DNA of 55,636 nt from JBBQVO01 sp038211505 (GTDB lineage Bacteria > Chloroflexota > Dehalococcoidia > DSTF01 > JACRBR01). The translations under genes were made by a program, and so were the position numbers. A model generated the notes under the pieces. That model was given only the letters and a program-made list of their open reading frames with translations. It searched no databases and had not been told where the DNA came from. Below, piece by piece: positions 43,741 to 52,442 of the stretch; the first letter of the stretch is position 1; the number at the start of each line of letters is the position of its first letter. The stretch lies in NCBI GenBank assembly GCA_038211505.1, contig JBBQVO010000002.1, forward strand, positions 1 to 55,636, written 5' to 3'.

Positions 43741-44376
43741 CTACCGGCGAGCGGATGCGGCCGACGGGCGCGGGCGGATGCGGAAGGTGCAGCACTCGTC
43801 GCCTCGGAGCAGGCTCGTGCTGAGGCGGGCGTCGGCGCCCGCGAGCTGTCGCACAAACTCGACATCGAGCGCGCAGACGGCGCTATTTCGCGTGGCGACG
43901 TTCCAGAACGGGCAGGTGTGCTTCTCGATGAGGAAGTCTTCGCCCACCCACTTCGCCTCGGCGACGTTGCTCTGATCGGCGATAATGCGGGCCGTTTCGT
44001 CGAGCCGTTCGGCAACGGGACGGCCCTCGAGCCGCGGCAGATGCGGCGCGGCGAAACGGCCGGCGACGTTCTTCATCAGTCGCTGCAGCGCGTCAGGGCC
44101 GAGAAGGCCGCGCGCCTCTTCGATCAGCCCGAGCGCCAGTTCGTCGTACTTCTTCGGGTAGATGGCGTCGCCCTGGCGGGTGAGGCGGTACATCAGCGCC
44201 GGACGGCCGACGCGACCGCGCTCTTCGCGCGCTTCGATCAGTCCGTCGCGCTCGAGGACGGTGAGGTGCTGGCGGATGCCCGTGGCGGTGAGGCCCAGAT
44301 GCGCGCCGAGATGTTTGATTGTCGCCTGGCTGTGCCGGCGCAGGTAATCGAGGATTTCTTGCCGCGTCGCCTGCAC
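43741..44376 (-). CDS. SufR-like winged-helix regulator with C-terminal Cys cluster
   Basis: A 211-residue ArsR/DeoR-type regulator. The DNA-binding domain (1-70) has ATIKHLGAHLGLTATGIRQH then LTVLERDGLIE. The C-terminal domain carries Cys155, Cys168 and Cys195-Cys196: HTCPFWNVATRNSAVC has the C-x12-C spacing of SufR, which uses such Cys to bind an iron-sulfur cluster and repress suf genes. Iron-sulfur sensing here is an inference. No suf genes are in the window. It starts with GTG, with GAGGAGG upstream, and is divergent from the LURP-one-like gene. Confidence 0.88.
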   Translation of the reverse strand: MQATRQEILDYLRRHSQATIKHLGAHLGLTATGIRQHLTVLERDGLIEAREERGRVGRPALMYRLTRQGDAIYPKKYDELALGLIEEARGLLGPDALQRLMKNVAGRFAAPHLPRLEGRPVAERLDETARIIADQSNVAEAKWVGEDFLIEKHTCPFWNVATRNSAVCALDVEFVRQLAGADARLSTSLLRGDECCTFRIRPRPSAASARR

Positions 44377-44460
44377 AAATCCTCCTCAGCGAAGGTCAGA
44401 TCCACTATAACACGGGTAGATTCGCGCTCGATTCGCCGCGCGTCACGCAAAGAGGCATCG

Positions 44461-45117
44461 ATGACTGACGATACTACCGACATGACAGCGATGAGCATGA
44501 GCGGCCCGAAACTCGACCGTGACCGCTTCCTGGTGAACCAGAAGCACCGCGCCTGGATGAAGACGAAGTACTACGTCTTCGACGAAGCCGGCGCGCCGCT
44601 GTTCTACGTCGAGCGGCCAGTAAAGCCGCTGCGCCGAGCCGACATCACGATCTTCGACGACGACACGCAGGCGTCGAGCGTGCTCGTGATCCGCCAGGAT
44701 CACGGCTACGCCGCGCTCAAGCGCGAGTACACGCTGTTTGCCCCGGGGTCGGATGAGCCGATCGCGCACTTCGTCCGCGACAACATCAAGTCGCTCTTCC
44801 GGCGCGCCTGGGCCGTGACGGATCCGCAGGGTCAGATGATCGCCAGCGCGCGCGAAGATACGGCGGCGATCGCCGTGATCAGGCGCGTGCTCGAATTCTT
44901 GCCGTACATCTCGATCGTCATGGGGCTCGTGCGCACGAACTTCAAACTCTTCACGGTCTCGCCAGACGGCATCGAGACGCGCGCCGGCTCGTTCGATCGC
45001 AAGATCAGCATCGGCGACAAGTACGTGCTGAACCTGAGCGAGGATCCGACGAAGCTGCTCGACCGGCGCATCGCGCTCGCGCTCGGCATCTTGCTCGACA
45101 CCGGCGAAGCGCGCTAG
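44461..45117 (+). CDS. LURP-one-related/Tubby-like fold protein
   Basis: A 218-residue protein with the LOR pattern: DRFLVNQKHRAWMKTKYYVF, DEAGAPLFYVERP, LVIRQDHGYAALKREYTLF and DPQGQMIASAREDTAAI. A hydrophobic stretch VLEFLPYISIVMGLV lies inside, and YVLNLSEDPTKLLDRRIALA at the end. LOR proteins share the Tubby fold and may bind membranes or scramble phospholipids. AGAGG lies 5 nt before the ATG. It shares an 84-base divergent intergenic region, which contains TATAAC, with the SufR-like gene, and could be regulated by it. Confidence 0.8.
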   Translation: MTDDTTDMTAMSMSGPKLDRDRFLVNQKHRAWMKTKYYVFDEAGAPLFYVERPVKPLRRADITIFDDDTQASSVLVIRQDHGYAALKREYTLFAPGSDEPIAHFVRDNIKSLFRRAWAVTDPQGQMIASAREDTAAIAVIRRVLEFLPYISIVMGLVRTNFKLFTVSPDGIETRAGSFDRKISIGDKYVLNLSEDPTKLLDRRIALALGILLDTGEAR

Positions 45118-45299
45118 CGGCAGGGAACCTCGAGCGCTGTTCGCTGCGGACTGCGCACGGCTCCGCTTCGCCCGCCATCCGGTCGCAACCGACCTCACAG
45201 ATCGTGTGTCAACAGCCGATGCTGTCTACGGGGTCAGCGCGCGCGTCGGGATGCATCGCGCGTCGCCATACATCCATGCCACACGACGTCCGCAATCGC

Positions 45300-46742
45300 A
45301 TGCCGCATCGATATCTCATCGCCGCGATCGCGGCGGCGCTCGTCGCCGTCTTCGCCACCAGCGGATTCGGCGAGGCGCGGCGTACGCGCGTTCGCGCTCC
45401 GCAATCGACGATCGCGTCCCTGTCGCCGCTGCCGCCGCTGCCGGCTGGCTGGCCGGCGACGCTGCAACTCGGCATGAGCGATGGCCCCGGCGGCGCGGCA
45501 GCGATGAAGGCGACGGCGGCGTTCGACTTTCGGTATCAGTATCTCGCCGGTGGCGTCAACACAGGCAACGGCTGGGCGACCTGGAACGCGAACGGCGCCT
45601 TTGTCACGTACTACATCCAGGAGTCGATCGCCAACAACATCACGCCCGTCTTCACCTACTACCAGATGCGCCAGTCGTCGCCGGGCGACGCCGAAGCGGA
45701 AGCGACCGGCGTCTACGACAACACGCAGAATACGGCGACGATGACGTCGTACTGGAACGACCTCAAGCTCTTCTTCCAGCGCGCCGGCGCATTCCCGAAT
45801 GCCAAGACGGTGCTGCACATGGAGCCCGACTTCTGGGGCTACATGCAGCAGCGATCGACGAACGACGACGCGGCGACCGTGCCCGCCAAGGTCGCCGCGA
45901 CCGGCATGCCGGAGCTGGCCGGTCTGCCGGATAACGTCTCCGGATTCGCGCGCGCCGTCGTCAAGCTGCGCGATCTCTATGCGTCCAACGTGATCGTCGC
46001 GTATCACATGAGCGGTTGGGGGACGAACCACGATATCACGTACGAGAATCCGTCGGACACGAATGTCGACGCGTACGCCGTGCGCTCCGGCAACTTTTAC
46101 AACTCGCTACATGCCAATTTCGACATCGCGTTCACGGATCAGGCGGACCGCGACGCCGCCTTCAAGCAGTACATCTATGGCGATGGCGGCGCTTCGTGGT
46201 GGGACAGCGAGGACTATCGGCGCAGCGTCCTCTATCTCGCGCGCTTCGTCGCTGTCGCGCAGAAGCGCGTCGTCATCTGGCAGATCCCGTACGGCAACAC
46301 GAAGATGCGCGCCGTCAACAACACCTGGGGCCACTACCAGGACAACCACGTCGAGTGGCTGCTCGACGACCCGCCGCGCACGCATCTCACCGACTACGCG
46401 AACGCCGGCGTCGTGGCGTTCATGTTCGGCGGCGGCGCCGGCGGCACGACGTGCGCCTGCGATGCGCAGGGCGACGGCGTCACGAATCCGGCGCCGATCA
46501 ACGGAAACGTGGCCATATCGCTGAACGCCGACGATGACGGCGGCTATTTTCGCTCGAAGGCGAGCGCCTACTACACCGCGGGCGCGATCGTGCTGCCGTC
46601 AGGATCCGTGCCGACGCCGACGTCGACGACTACCGCGACCCGCACGCCGACGCCAACGTCCACGCAGACGCCGACCGCGACGGCCACCCGCACGCCCGAC
46701 ATCGCCGTCCCCCGCAACGAAACCATCGTCGCGCTGCCCTGA
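45300..46742 (+). CDS. Secreted TIM-barrel-like protein with Thr/Pro-rich tail
   Basis: A 480-residue exported protein. A signal peptide (YLIAAIAAALVAVFATSGFG) is followed by a domain of about 400 residues with barrel-like alternation: LQLGMSDGPGGAAAM, FDFRYQYLAGGVN, ITPVFTYYQMRQSSPG, VLHMEPDFWGYMQQ, VIVAYHMSGWGTNHD, VVIWQIPYGNTKMR and AGVVAFMFGGGAGGTTCACD. Glu in HMEPDFWG is a candidate acid/base of a glycoside-hydrolase-like site (inference). The C-terminal 60 residues are TPT-rich, as in wall-associated proteins. An earlier in-frame ATG is at 45276. I know no named family for it. Confidence 0.75.
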   Translation: MPHRYLIAAIAAALVAVFATSGFGEARRTRVRAPQSTIASLSPLPPLPAGWPATLQLGMSDGPGGAAAMKATAAFDFRYQYLAGGVNTGNGWATWNANGAFVTYYIQESIANNITPVFTYYQMRQSSPGDAEAEATGVYDNTQNTATMTSYWNDLKLFFQRAGAFPNAKTVLHMEPDFWGYMQQRSTNDDAATVPAKVAATGMPELAGLPDNVSGFARAVVKLRDLYASNVIVAYHMSGWGTNHDITYENPSDTNVDAYAVRSGNFYNSLHANFDIAFTDQADRDAAFKQYIYGDGGASWWDSEDYRRSVLYLARFVAVAQKRVVIWQIPYGNTKMRAVNNTWGHYQDNHVEWLLDDPPRTHLTDYANAGVVAFMFGGGAGGTTCACDAQGDGVTNPAPINGNVAISLNADDDGGYFRSKASAYYTAGAIVLPSGSVPTPTSTTTATRTPTPTSTQTPTATATRTPDIAVPRNETIVALP

Positions 46743-46752
46743 GACGCTTTGG

Positions 46753-46758
46753 TACGAT
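46753..46758 (+). promoter_or_regulatory. Leaderless-type -10 box (TACGAT)
   Basis: TACGAT, then TGCCGC, then the ATG of the DUF2277 gene; no Shine-Dalgarno. Confidence 0.55.
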
Positions 46759-46764
46759 TGCCGC

Positions 46765-46965
46765 ATGTGCAGAAGCATCAAGACCCTGCGCCGCGTCGAC
46801 GAGCCCGCGACTGAGGACGAGATCCGCGCCGCGGCACTGCAGTTCGTCCGCAAGGTCAGCGGCTACCGTCAGCCCTCGCAGAAGAACGCCGAAGTCTTCG
46901 ACGGCGCCGTCGACGAGATCAGCGACGCCTCCCGCCGGCTGCTCGAAGCCCTGGCGAAGCGCTGA
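46765..46965 (+). CDS. DUF2277 family protein
   Basis: A 66-residue protein beginning MCRSIKTLRRVDEPATEDEI, the invariant start of DUF2277 (MCRSIKxLR). AAALQFVRKVSGYRQPSQKN and VDEISDASRRLLEAL also match. The family is widespread in Actinobacteria, Chloroflexi and Proteobacteria, and its role is not known. A conserved Cys2 follows the initiator Met. Its promoter overlaps the tail of the preceding gene by only a few bases, so it may be expressed separately. Confidence 0.9.
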   Translation: MCRSIKTLRRVDEPATEDEIRAAALQFVRKVSGYRQPSQKNAEVFDGAVDEISDASRRLLEALAKR

Positions 46966-47024
46966 TCGGCGTTCGGAAGGGAAGCGAAGCGGAACATCTC
47001 GCTGTTCCTCGGCGTCGTAGTGGC

Positions 47025-47666
47025 ATGAAGATCGCATGGCTGGCGACGCTCGTCTTCGGAGTCTGTCTGACGATGTCTTGCGGCGGAGACGTGCGCAGGG
47101 AATGCGCGAACGGTGCGGCGTGCGCCCCGGCTCACACCACGACACGCGACTGCGCAACTGGCGCGGCGTGCTCCATCGTGACGCCCGTCAGCCCGAGGCC
47201 CGCCCCCACCGCCGATACGCCAGCGCCGTATCCGACGGCGACGCCGGGCTCGCCACTGCCCGCTAGCCCGACGCCGAATGGCATCACACCGACCGTGGGC
47301 GCAGCCATCGCGCTAGGCCCGCCGGCAACCGACACGCCCACCGCGATCCCGATCGATCCATCGCACAGAACCGGCATTGCCGGTTACGTGACGCTCGGGC
47401 CGACGTGCCCGGTGCAGCGGATCGATAGTCCGTGCCCCGATCGGCCGTATGCGGCGACGTTCGAGGTGCGCAATGCAGCCGGCGATCGCGTGGCCGAGAT
47501 TCAGTCAGGCGACGATGGGCGCTTTTTCATCGCGCTGCCGCCGGGCTCGTACGTGCTCGCGCCGCAATCATCGAACGTTTATCCGCACGCCCAGCCCCAA
47601 ACCGTGACGGTCGTCGATGGGCAGGTGGCGGCGGTCCCTATCGTGTACGACAGCGGCATTCGTTAG
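47025..47666 (+). CDS. Lipoprotein with carboxypeptidase-regulatory-like domain
   Basis: A 213-residue protein. The signal ends in lipobox CLTMSC (Cys19). Two Cys-rich repeats follow (ECANGAACAP and DCATGAACSI), then a 65-residue Pro/Thr-rich linker. The C-terminal domain (117-213) is a Cna-B/carboxypeptidase-regulatory-like sandwich: GIAGYVTLGPTCPVQRIDSP, TFEVRNAAGDRVAEIQSGDD and GRFFIALPPGSYVLAPQSSN. It probably sits on the outer face of the membrane. No function can be given. Confidence 0.8.
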   Translation: MKIAWLATLVFGVCLTMSCGGDVRRECANGAACAPAHTTTRDCATGAACSIVTPVSPRPAPTADTPAPYPTATPGSPLPASPTPNGITPTVGAAIALGPPATDTPTAIPIDPSHRTGIAGYVTLGPTCPVQRIDSPCPDRPYAATFEVRNAAGDRVAEIQSGDDGRFFIALPPGSYVLAPQSSNVYPHAQPQTVTVVDGQVAAVPIVYDSGIR

Positions 47667-47782
47667 GCCGAAGGCCCCTCTTGCAATCGACGGGCGGCGG
47701 TGCGACACTACGGTTCTCATAGACGTGACCGATACTTCAGGCGCATCTCCGCCCGGCACGGGCGTCACCAGCGGGGCATTTT

Positions 47783-48703
47783 GTGGACCTCGGACAGGTC
47801 GAGGCGTTCGTACAAGTCGCCCAGCACCGCTCCTTCAGCAAGGCGGCGGACGCGCTGTTCCTTACGCAACCTTCGGTGACGGCGCGCATTCAATCGCTCG
47901 AACGCGATCTCGGCGAATCGCTCTTCGAGCGCAACGGCCGGGGCGTCCGGCTGACGGAAATGGGCGGCGCGTTCCTGCCGTTCGCCCGCCGCGCGCTCAA
48001 AGCGCTACAAGAGGGTCGCGACGCGCTTGAGGGCATGCGTAACCTCGACATCGGATCGCTGAAGCTCGGATCAGCACTGACGGTGAGCACCTACGTGCTG
48101 CCGAAGATCCTCAAGAAATACTGTTCGACGTACCCCGGCGTCGAAGTCAGCGTGCACACCGGGCGATCGGAGCAGGTGCTGCAGATGGTGTTGTCGGACG
48201 ACGTGCACTGCGCGCTGGAGCGGACGGTGCATCATCCCGAGATCGTGACCGTGCCGCTGTACGAGGACGATCTCGTGCTCGCCGTCGCGCCATCGCATCG
48301 CTTCGCGCGCACGCGATCGGCGGCGATCGACGACGTCGGGCGCGAGCAGCTGATCCTGTTCGACAAGGGGTCGTCGTACAACCAGCTGATCCAGGGCGTC
48401 TTCCGCCAGCACGGCATCGTGCCGCACACGCTCATGGAGCTCGATACGATCGAGGCGACGAAGAAGATGGTCGAGGAGGGCCTCGGCATCGCCCTGTTGC
48501 CGACGGTCTCGACCGGACGTGAGTTCGAGCAGGGCACCCTCGTCGCGATCGATATCCCCAACGCCGCGATGCCACGGCGCGAGATCTCGCTGATCTTCCG
48601 CAAGAACCGCAAGCACACGCGCGCCGTCACGGCGTTCTTCACACTGCTTGCCGATCTGTATCACGCGCCGCTACCGGAAGCGGCGCTGCTTGGCGTGGCG
48701 TAG
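47783..48703 (+). CDS. LysR-family transcriptional regulator
   Basis: A 306-residue LTTR. The N-terminal HTH is VEAFVQVAQHRSFSKAADAL then FLTQPSVTARIQSLERDLGE. The effector domain opens GSLKLGSALTVSTYVLPKIL and has DVHCALERTVHHPEIVTVPL and VEEGLGIALLPTVSTGREFE. The domain layout resembles CysL/Cbl-like and CbbR-like regulators, but the effector is unknown. It starts with GTG; the ribosome-binding site is weak. Its stop lies 3 bases from the stop of the convergent lipoprotein hydrolase gene, so its target is not obvious from context. Confidence 0.92.
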   Translation: MDLGQVEAFVQVAQHRSFSKAADALFLTQPSVTARIQSLERDLGESLFERNGRGVRLTEMGGAFLPFARRALKALQEGRDALEGMRNLDIGSLKLGSALTVSTYVLPKILKKYCSTYPGVEVSVHTGRSEQVLQMVLSDDVHCALERTVHHPEIVTVPLYEDDLVLAVAPSHRFARTRSAAIDDVGREQLILFDKGSSYNQLIQGVFRQHGIVPHTLMELDTIEATKKMVEEGLGIALLPTVSTGREFEQGTLVAIDIPNAAMPRREISLIFRKNRKHTRAVTAFFTLLADLYHAPLPEAALLGVA

Positions 48704-48706
48704 AGC

Positions 48707-49750
48707 CTACTGCGTTTTCGGCGGCGCATTCAGCGCCGTGTTCACGACGTCGACGATCCGCGTATGCACGGCGACGTCGTCATCGATCGTGCTGTGACAG
48801 AGTCCGGCGGACGAGACGTTCTCCTCGTGGATGTTGGTCTTGTCGGCCATGCCAAGCGGCTCGCCGATCTGGCCGCGCGTCGTCGGCGTCCCTTGTGCAT
48901 TGCGCGCGCAGACCTCCGTAGTCTGGTCTTGTTCGTTCAATTCGTATTGGTGGAAGACAGGCACGTGCGCCGGAACCGACGTCTTGTCGCCGGTGTATTT
49001 CAGTGTCACGCGATCGATGATCGCGACGTACGCAAGCTGAGCCGTAGGGCGATTCTTCTCGAGCCACGATGCGACGGCGAGCGCCGAGGTCGCGCCGTGG
49101 CTATGCCCGACGATCACGAGTCGCGCGCACCGATACGTGGTGAGCAGGCCGGATGTGATCTGCTCCAGCCAGTTCTCCATCGCCGTGTGCTGATTCTCTG
49201 CCGACTCCAGGTTCGGCGTCGAAACGAGCCCGACGGTCGTGAAGCCGCTCGACTCCGCCTTCTTGCGCAGCTCATCAACGAGCGTGCGAATCCCCTTCCC
49301 ATCCTGCCCGTCCGTCAATCCGTTGGGTGCCGCGCCAGTGATGCCAAGGATGATGGCGAGCTTCGGGAATGTCTCGCAGTTCGGAACCATCGCCGCAAGT
49401 GATTCGACGAGGAACTGATGCTGGTCGTTGTTGCAGCGGGTCACGAGGGCGATATCGACCCCACGCAGGATCGCTCGATCGTGGTCGTCCACGACCCGAT
49501 CGAGCGTGACATCGGGTTTTGCATCCGGTCGCCAGTCGCCGTCGTTGACTTTCCCGTCGTGATTCGTATCCAGGCAGTCGATCGTGATCGGACGAGCATC
49601 GGTCGCGGGCAAGACGGTGCCGATGGCCAGCGTCGGGACGGCGGTGGGAAGCGGCGGTGGCGTGGCGTCCGGCTGAAACGCCCGCCCGACGCAGGCGGAA
49701 GTCGCGAGCACGAGAAGCACCATGATAACGACGGCGCAGTGTCGGTTCAT
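48707..49750 (-). CDS. Lipoprotein alpha/beta-hydrolase with dockerin-like calcium loops
   Basis: A 347-residue protein. Lipobox LVLATSAC gives a lipid-anchored, exported protein. After a Pro-rich stretch, DCLDTNHDGKVNDGDWRPDA and VDDHDRAILRGVD form two dockerin- or EF-hand-like loops. The hydrolase part has the nucleophile elbow VIVGHSHGATSALAVA (GxSxG as GHSHG) and late His candidates in IHEENVSS and CHSTIDDD. It looks like a lipase or esterase; no substrate is known. The ATG overlaps the stop of the FHA-ABC transporter by 4 nt (ATGA), so the two are coupled. Confidence 0.82.
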   Translation of the reverse strand: MNRHCAVVIMVLLVLATSACVGRAFQPDATPPPLPTAVPTLAIGTVLPATDARPITIDCLDTNHDGKVNDGDWRPDAKPDVTLDRVVDDHDRAILRGVDIALVTRCNNDQHQFLVESLAAMVPNCETFPKLAIILGITGAAPNGLTDGQDGKGIRTLVDELRKKAESSGFTTVGLVSTPNLESAENQHTAMENWLEQITSGLLTTYRCARLVIVGHSHGATSALAVASWLEKNRPTAQLAYVAIIDRVTLKYTGDKTSVPAHVPVFHQYELNEQDQTTEVCARNAQGTPTTRGQIGEPLGMADKTNIHEENVSSAGLCHSTIDDDVAVHTRIVDVVNTALNAPPKTQ

Positions 49751-52071
49751 GAGGATCGCGCCCTCTTGTTGTGCACGAGGATCGTCGCGACGACGAAGAA
49801 GAGGGCCGTCTCGAACCCGAGCACGCCCCAACGCAGCAGCAGATCCGATGCATCATTGCCGTGAAAGCCGCGATATGGGATGCCCACCGTGATCTTGATC
49901 GCCTCGATCGACCAGCGGGTGATCGTGAAGTTCGAGACGAAGTAGCTGAAGCTCGACGCCAGGGGGCCGCCGACGAAGATGATCTGCGGGATCAGCACCA
50001 GCGGCACGAGGCTCTGTGCGCGATCGGCGTTGGAGACGGCAGCTGAGATCAGCAGCCCTAACGCTTCGGCCGCGATCGCCGTCAGAAGCAAGCCAATGTA
50101 CAACTCGAGCGGTCCGTACGTGAACTCACCGCGTTTCGGCACGTCGACCTTGAGCAGCACGACGCCGAGGAGCATCGCCACCTGAACCACGGCCAGCAGA
50201 CTCAGCACGGTCATCTTCGACGCCATGTACGGCAGCACGCGCATGCCCGCCTGGCGCTCGCGCGCGAACACGGGTAACTCACGCACGATCTCGCGCGCGG
50301 CGTTGATGGCGCCGAACCACGTCGCCGTTGCGGCGAGAATCAGTGGTAAGGCCGACGCTAGCTCGCCGTGTCTCAGCGTCCCCCGTATCTGGTCGATGTC
50401 GCTCTGGTCGGCAAGCGCGCCGAATTCGCTGAAGGCGTTGGAGCCAAAGACGAGGGCGAGGAGCAGGCCGATGGCCGGCGCCTGGAGCAGCAACAGTAGC
50501 AGGTTGCGGCGATCGCGCAGCATGATCTCGGCGCGGCGCTGGACCAGGACGGCGAACTGACTGATAAACGACTTGCGCTGGCGCCCCTGGACGCCGGTCA
50601 GCCGTGCGGGATCCCAGCTCACGCTATCGTCGAGGTGCTCGTCCGCCGGCAGCGCGCGGCGGCCGAGCTCCGACTCGCGGAAGCGCTGCTGCCACCACTC
50701 CGGCGTCTCTTCCGTTTCAACGCGCGTGTAGATGGCGTCGAGATCCGCCACGTCGAAGTACTCCAGCGCCTCCTGCGGCGACCCGATAAACGCCGTGCGG
50801 CCGCCGGACGCGAGAAAGATCATCCGGTCGCACTGCGCGAGGCTGGAGATGTCGTGCGTGACGAGGATCACGGTGTGACCGGCCTTCGCCAGCGCGTTCA
50901 CAACCTCCATCAACCGCAGCGTTAGCCCCGGATCGAGGCCGCTCGTCGGCTCATCGAGAAACAGCAGGCCAGGGTTGGCGAGCAGCTCGCTGGCGATGCT
51001 GACGCGTTTGAGCTGGCCGCCGCTGAGCTTGCGGATCTCGAGCTCCCGGACAGGCGCGAGTCCGAGCTCGTCGAGCACGCGGTCGACGCGGCCTCGCGTC
51101 TCATCGCGCGACACGTCCGACGGCAGGCGTAGGCGCGCCGAGTACATCAGCGCGCGTCCGACGGGCAGCTCCGGATGCACGATGTCCTGCTGCGGCGTAT
51201 AGCCGAACAGCGGCTGCACCGACTCGAAGCTCTCATAGAGATCAGTGCCGTTGATGCGCACGCGGCCGCGGTCGGGCGGGCGGACGCCGTTGAGCGCATC
51301 CATCAGCGTCGACTTGCCGGCGCCGCTCGTGCCGGCGATGGCGAAACGCTGTCCCGGCAACACCGACAGGGACACATCATCCAGGATGACCTTGCCGGCG
51401 ATCGTGCGGTGGAGGCCGGCGGCGTCGAGGCGCACCTTGAGGCGATCGTCGTAGCTGCGGATCGTCGTGCCGTCATAGACGAGGCGGTACGGGCCGATGC
51501 GGATCACGTCGTCGGGGGCCAGCGTGTGCCGAGCGATGCGCCGCCCGTTGACGAAGACGCCGTTCGCCGAATTCAGATCTTCGAGCTGCACGCCGCCATC
51601 GCCTGGCGCAATGCGTGCGTGCTGGCGCGACACGCGCAGGTCATCGAGCAGGATCGCAGAACCGGGCGCGCGGCCGATGAACAACGGCCGATCCTCGGCG
51701 GCTCTGACATCGACGCCCGCGACCGGACGCGCGGCCGCGAGCCGCGGATGGCGCTCGATGCGCGTGGCGTCGTCGTCCTGCGCGTACTCGATCGAGAGCG
51801 CGGGCTGTGTCGGCGAGCCGATCTTCAGCACGTCGCCGGGACGCAGGCGCGCGCTGCGCACTTCTTTGCCGTTGAGATACGTCGGGTTCGTGCGCGCGAG
51901 GTGGACGAAGCGGTACTCGCCACCCTCTTTCTCGAAGCGCGCCCAGCGGCCGGAGATGAACGGCAGCGCGATCATGACATCGTTGTCGGCGAGGCGTCCG
52001 ACGTTGACGGCGCTGCCCGCGACATCGAAGACCTCGCGGTACTCCTTGCCGGTGACAATGAGACGCGGCAT
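49747..52071 (-). CDS. FHA-domain ABC exporter (Rv1747-like)
   Basis: A 774-residue fusion. Residues about 1-95 are a degenerate FHA domain (VNVGRLADNDVMIALPFISG). Residues 125-205 are a well-kept FHA (FIGRAPGSAILLDDLRVSRQ HAR, SANGVFVNGRRI). The ABCG-type ATPase has Walker A AIAGTSGAGKSTLMDAL, signature IRKLSGGQLKRVSIASELLA and Walker B LLFLDEPTSGLDP. A C-terminal permease has about six helices (LLLLLLQAPAIGLLLALVFG and later). Mycobacterial Rv1747 has the same order and is controlled by a Ser/Thr kinase that its FHA domains bind; no such kinase is here. The start at 52071 is chosen with GAGGG about 9 nt upstream. Confidence 0.92.
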   Translation of the reverse strand: MPRLIVTGKEYREVFDVAGSAVNVGRLADNDVMIALPFISGRWARFEKEGGEYRFVHLARTNPTYLNGKEVRSARLRPGDVLKIGSPTQPALSIEYAQDDDATRIERHPRLAAARPVAGVDVRAAEDRPLFIGRAPGSAILLDDLRVSRQHARIAPGDGGVQLEDLNSANGVFVNGRRIARHTLAPDDVIRIGPYRLVYDGTTIRSYDDRLKVRLDAAGLHRTIAGKVILDDVSLSVLPGQRFAIAGTSGAGKSTLMDALNGVRPPDRGRVRINGTDLYESFESVQPLFGYTPQQDIVHPELPVGRALMYSARLRLPSDVSRDETRGRVDRVLDELGLAPVRELEIRKLSGGQLKRVSIASELLANPGLLFLDEPTSGLDPGLTLRLMEVVNALAKAGHTVILVTHDISSLAQCDRMIFLASGGRTAFIGSPQEALEYFDVADLDAIYTRVETEETPEWWQQRFRESELGRRALPADEHLDDSVSWDPARLTGVQGRQRKSFISQFAVLVQRRAEIMLRDRRNLLLLLLQAPAIGLLLALVFGSNAFSEFGALADQSDIDQIRGTLRHGELASALPLILAATATWFGAINAAREIVRELPVFARERQAGMRVLPYMASKMTVLSLLAVVQVAMLLGVVLLKVDVPKRGEFTYGPLELYIGLLLTAIAAEALGLLISAAVSNADRAQSLVPLVLIPQIIFVGGPLASSFSYFVSNFTITRWSIEAIKITVGIPYRGFHGNDASDLLLRWGVLGFETALFFVVATILVHNKRARSS

Positions 52072-52442
52072 CGCTGGTGCCCTCGGAGTGCCCACGCCGG
52101 CGGGGTGTGTAATGCTCGCTAGTATCCCACACTGCGAACCAATGTCGAGTGGTTGGGAGAGCATTTTGCCGTTGACAGCGCAGGATTCGGCGGTATGCGT
52201 CAAGCAGGGAGGACGCGATCTGGGCATCGGCGACCAGCGCGTGGGTGTGCGTCGAGCGCGCCGTCTGGACGTTCGTCGCGGTCATCAGTCAGTGGTGGCG
52301 GCCGACGGGCGCGGGGAGCAGCGCCCCAACGATGCGATGCGCGGCATGCGTCGCGGCGATCCGGATGTGCCGGCGCAGGGACGAACGCGGTCGGCGGAGC
52401 CAAACGCGTGGACTCGGCGCGGCCTGAAGTCGCGCGAGGCGG
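52072..52442. other. Intergenic region before the FHA-ABC gene
   Basis: This 371-base gap lies between the endonuclease IV gene (ends 52443) and the FHA-ABC gene. Only a promoter candidate near 52121-52148 and a GCGGGGAGCAGCGCCCC hairpin-like block (52315-52332) are visible; a related CGGCGAGCAGCGCCCCTAC occurs at 54050. I see no gene. Confidence 0.5.
52121..52148 (-). promoter_or_regulatory. Candidate promoter of the FHA-ABC/hydrolase operon
   Basis: On the minus strand TCGACA (52143-52148) and GATACT (52121-52126) are spaced by 16 bp. The transcript would start about 40 nt before the ATG at 52071. Confidence 0.45.
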
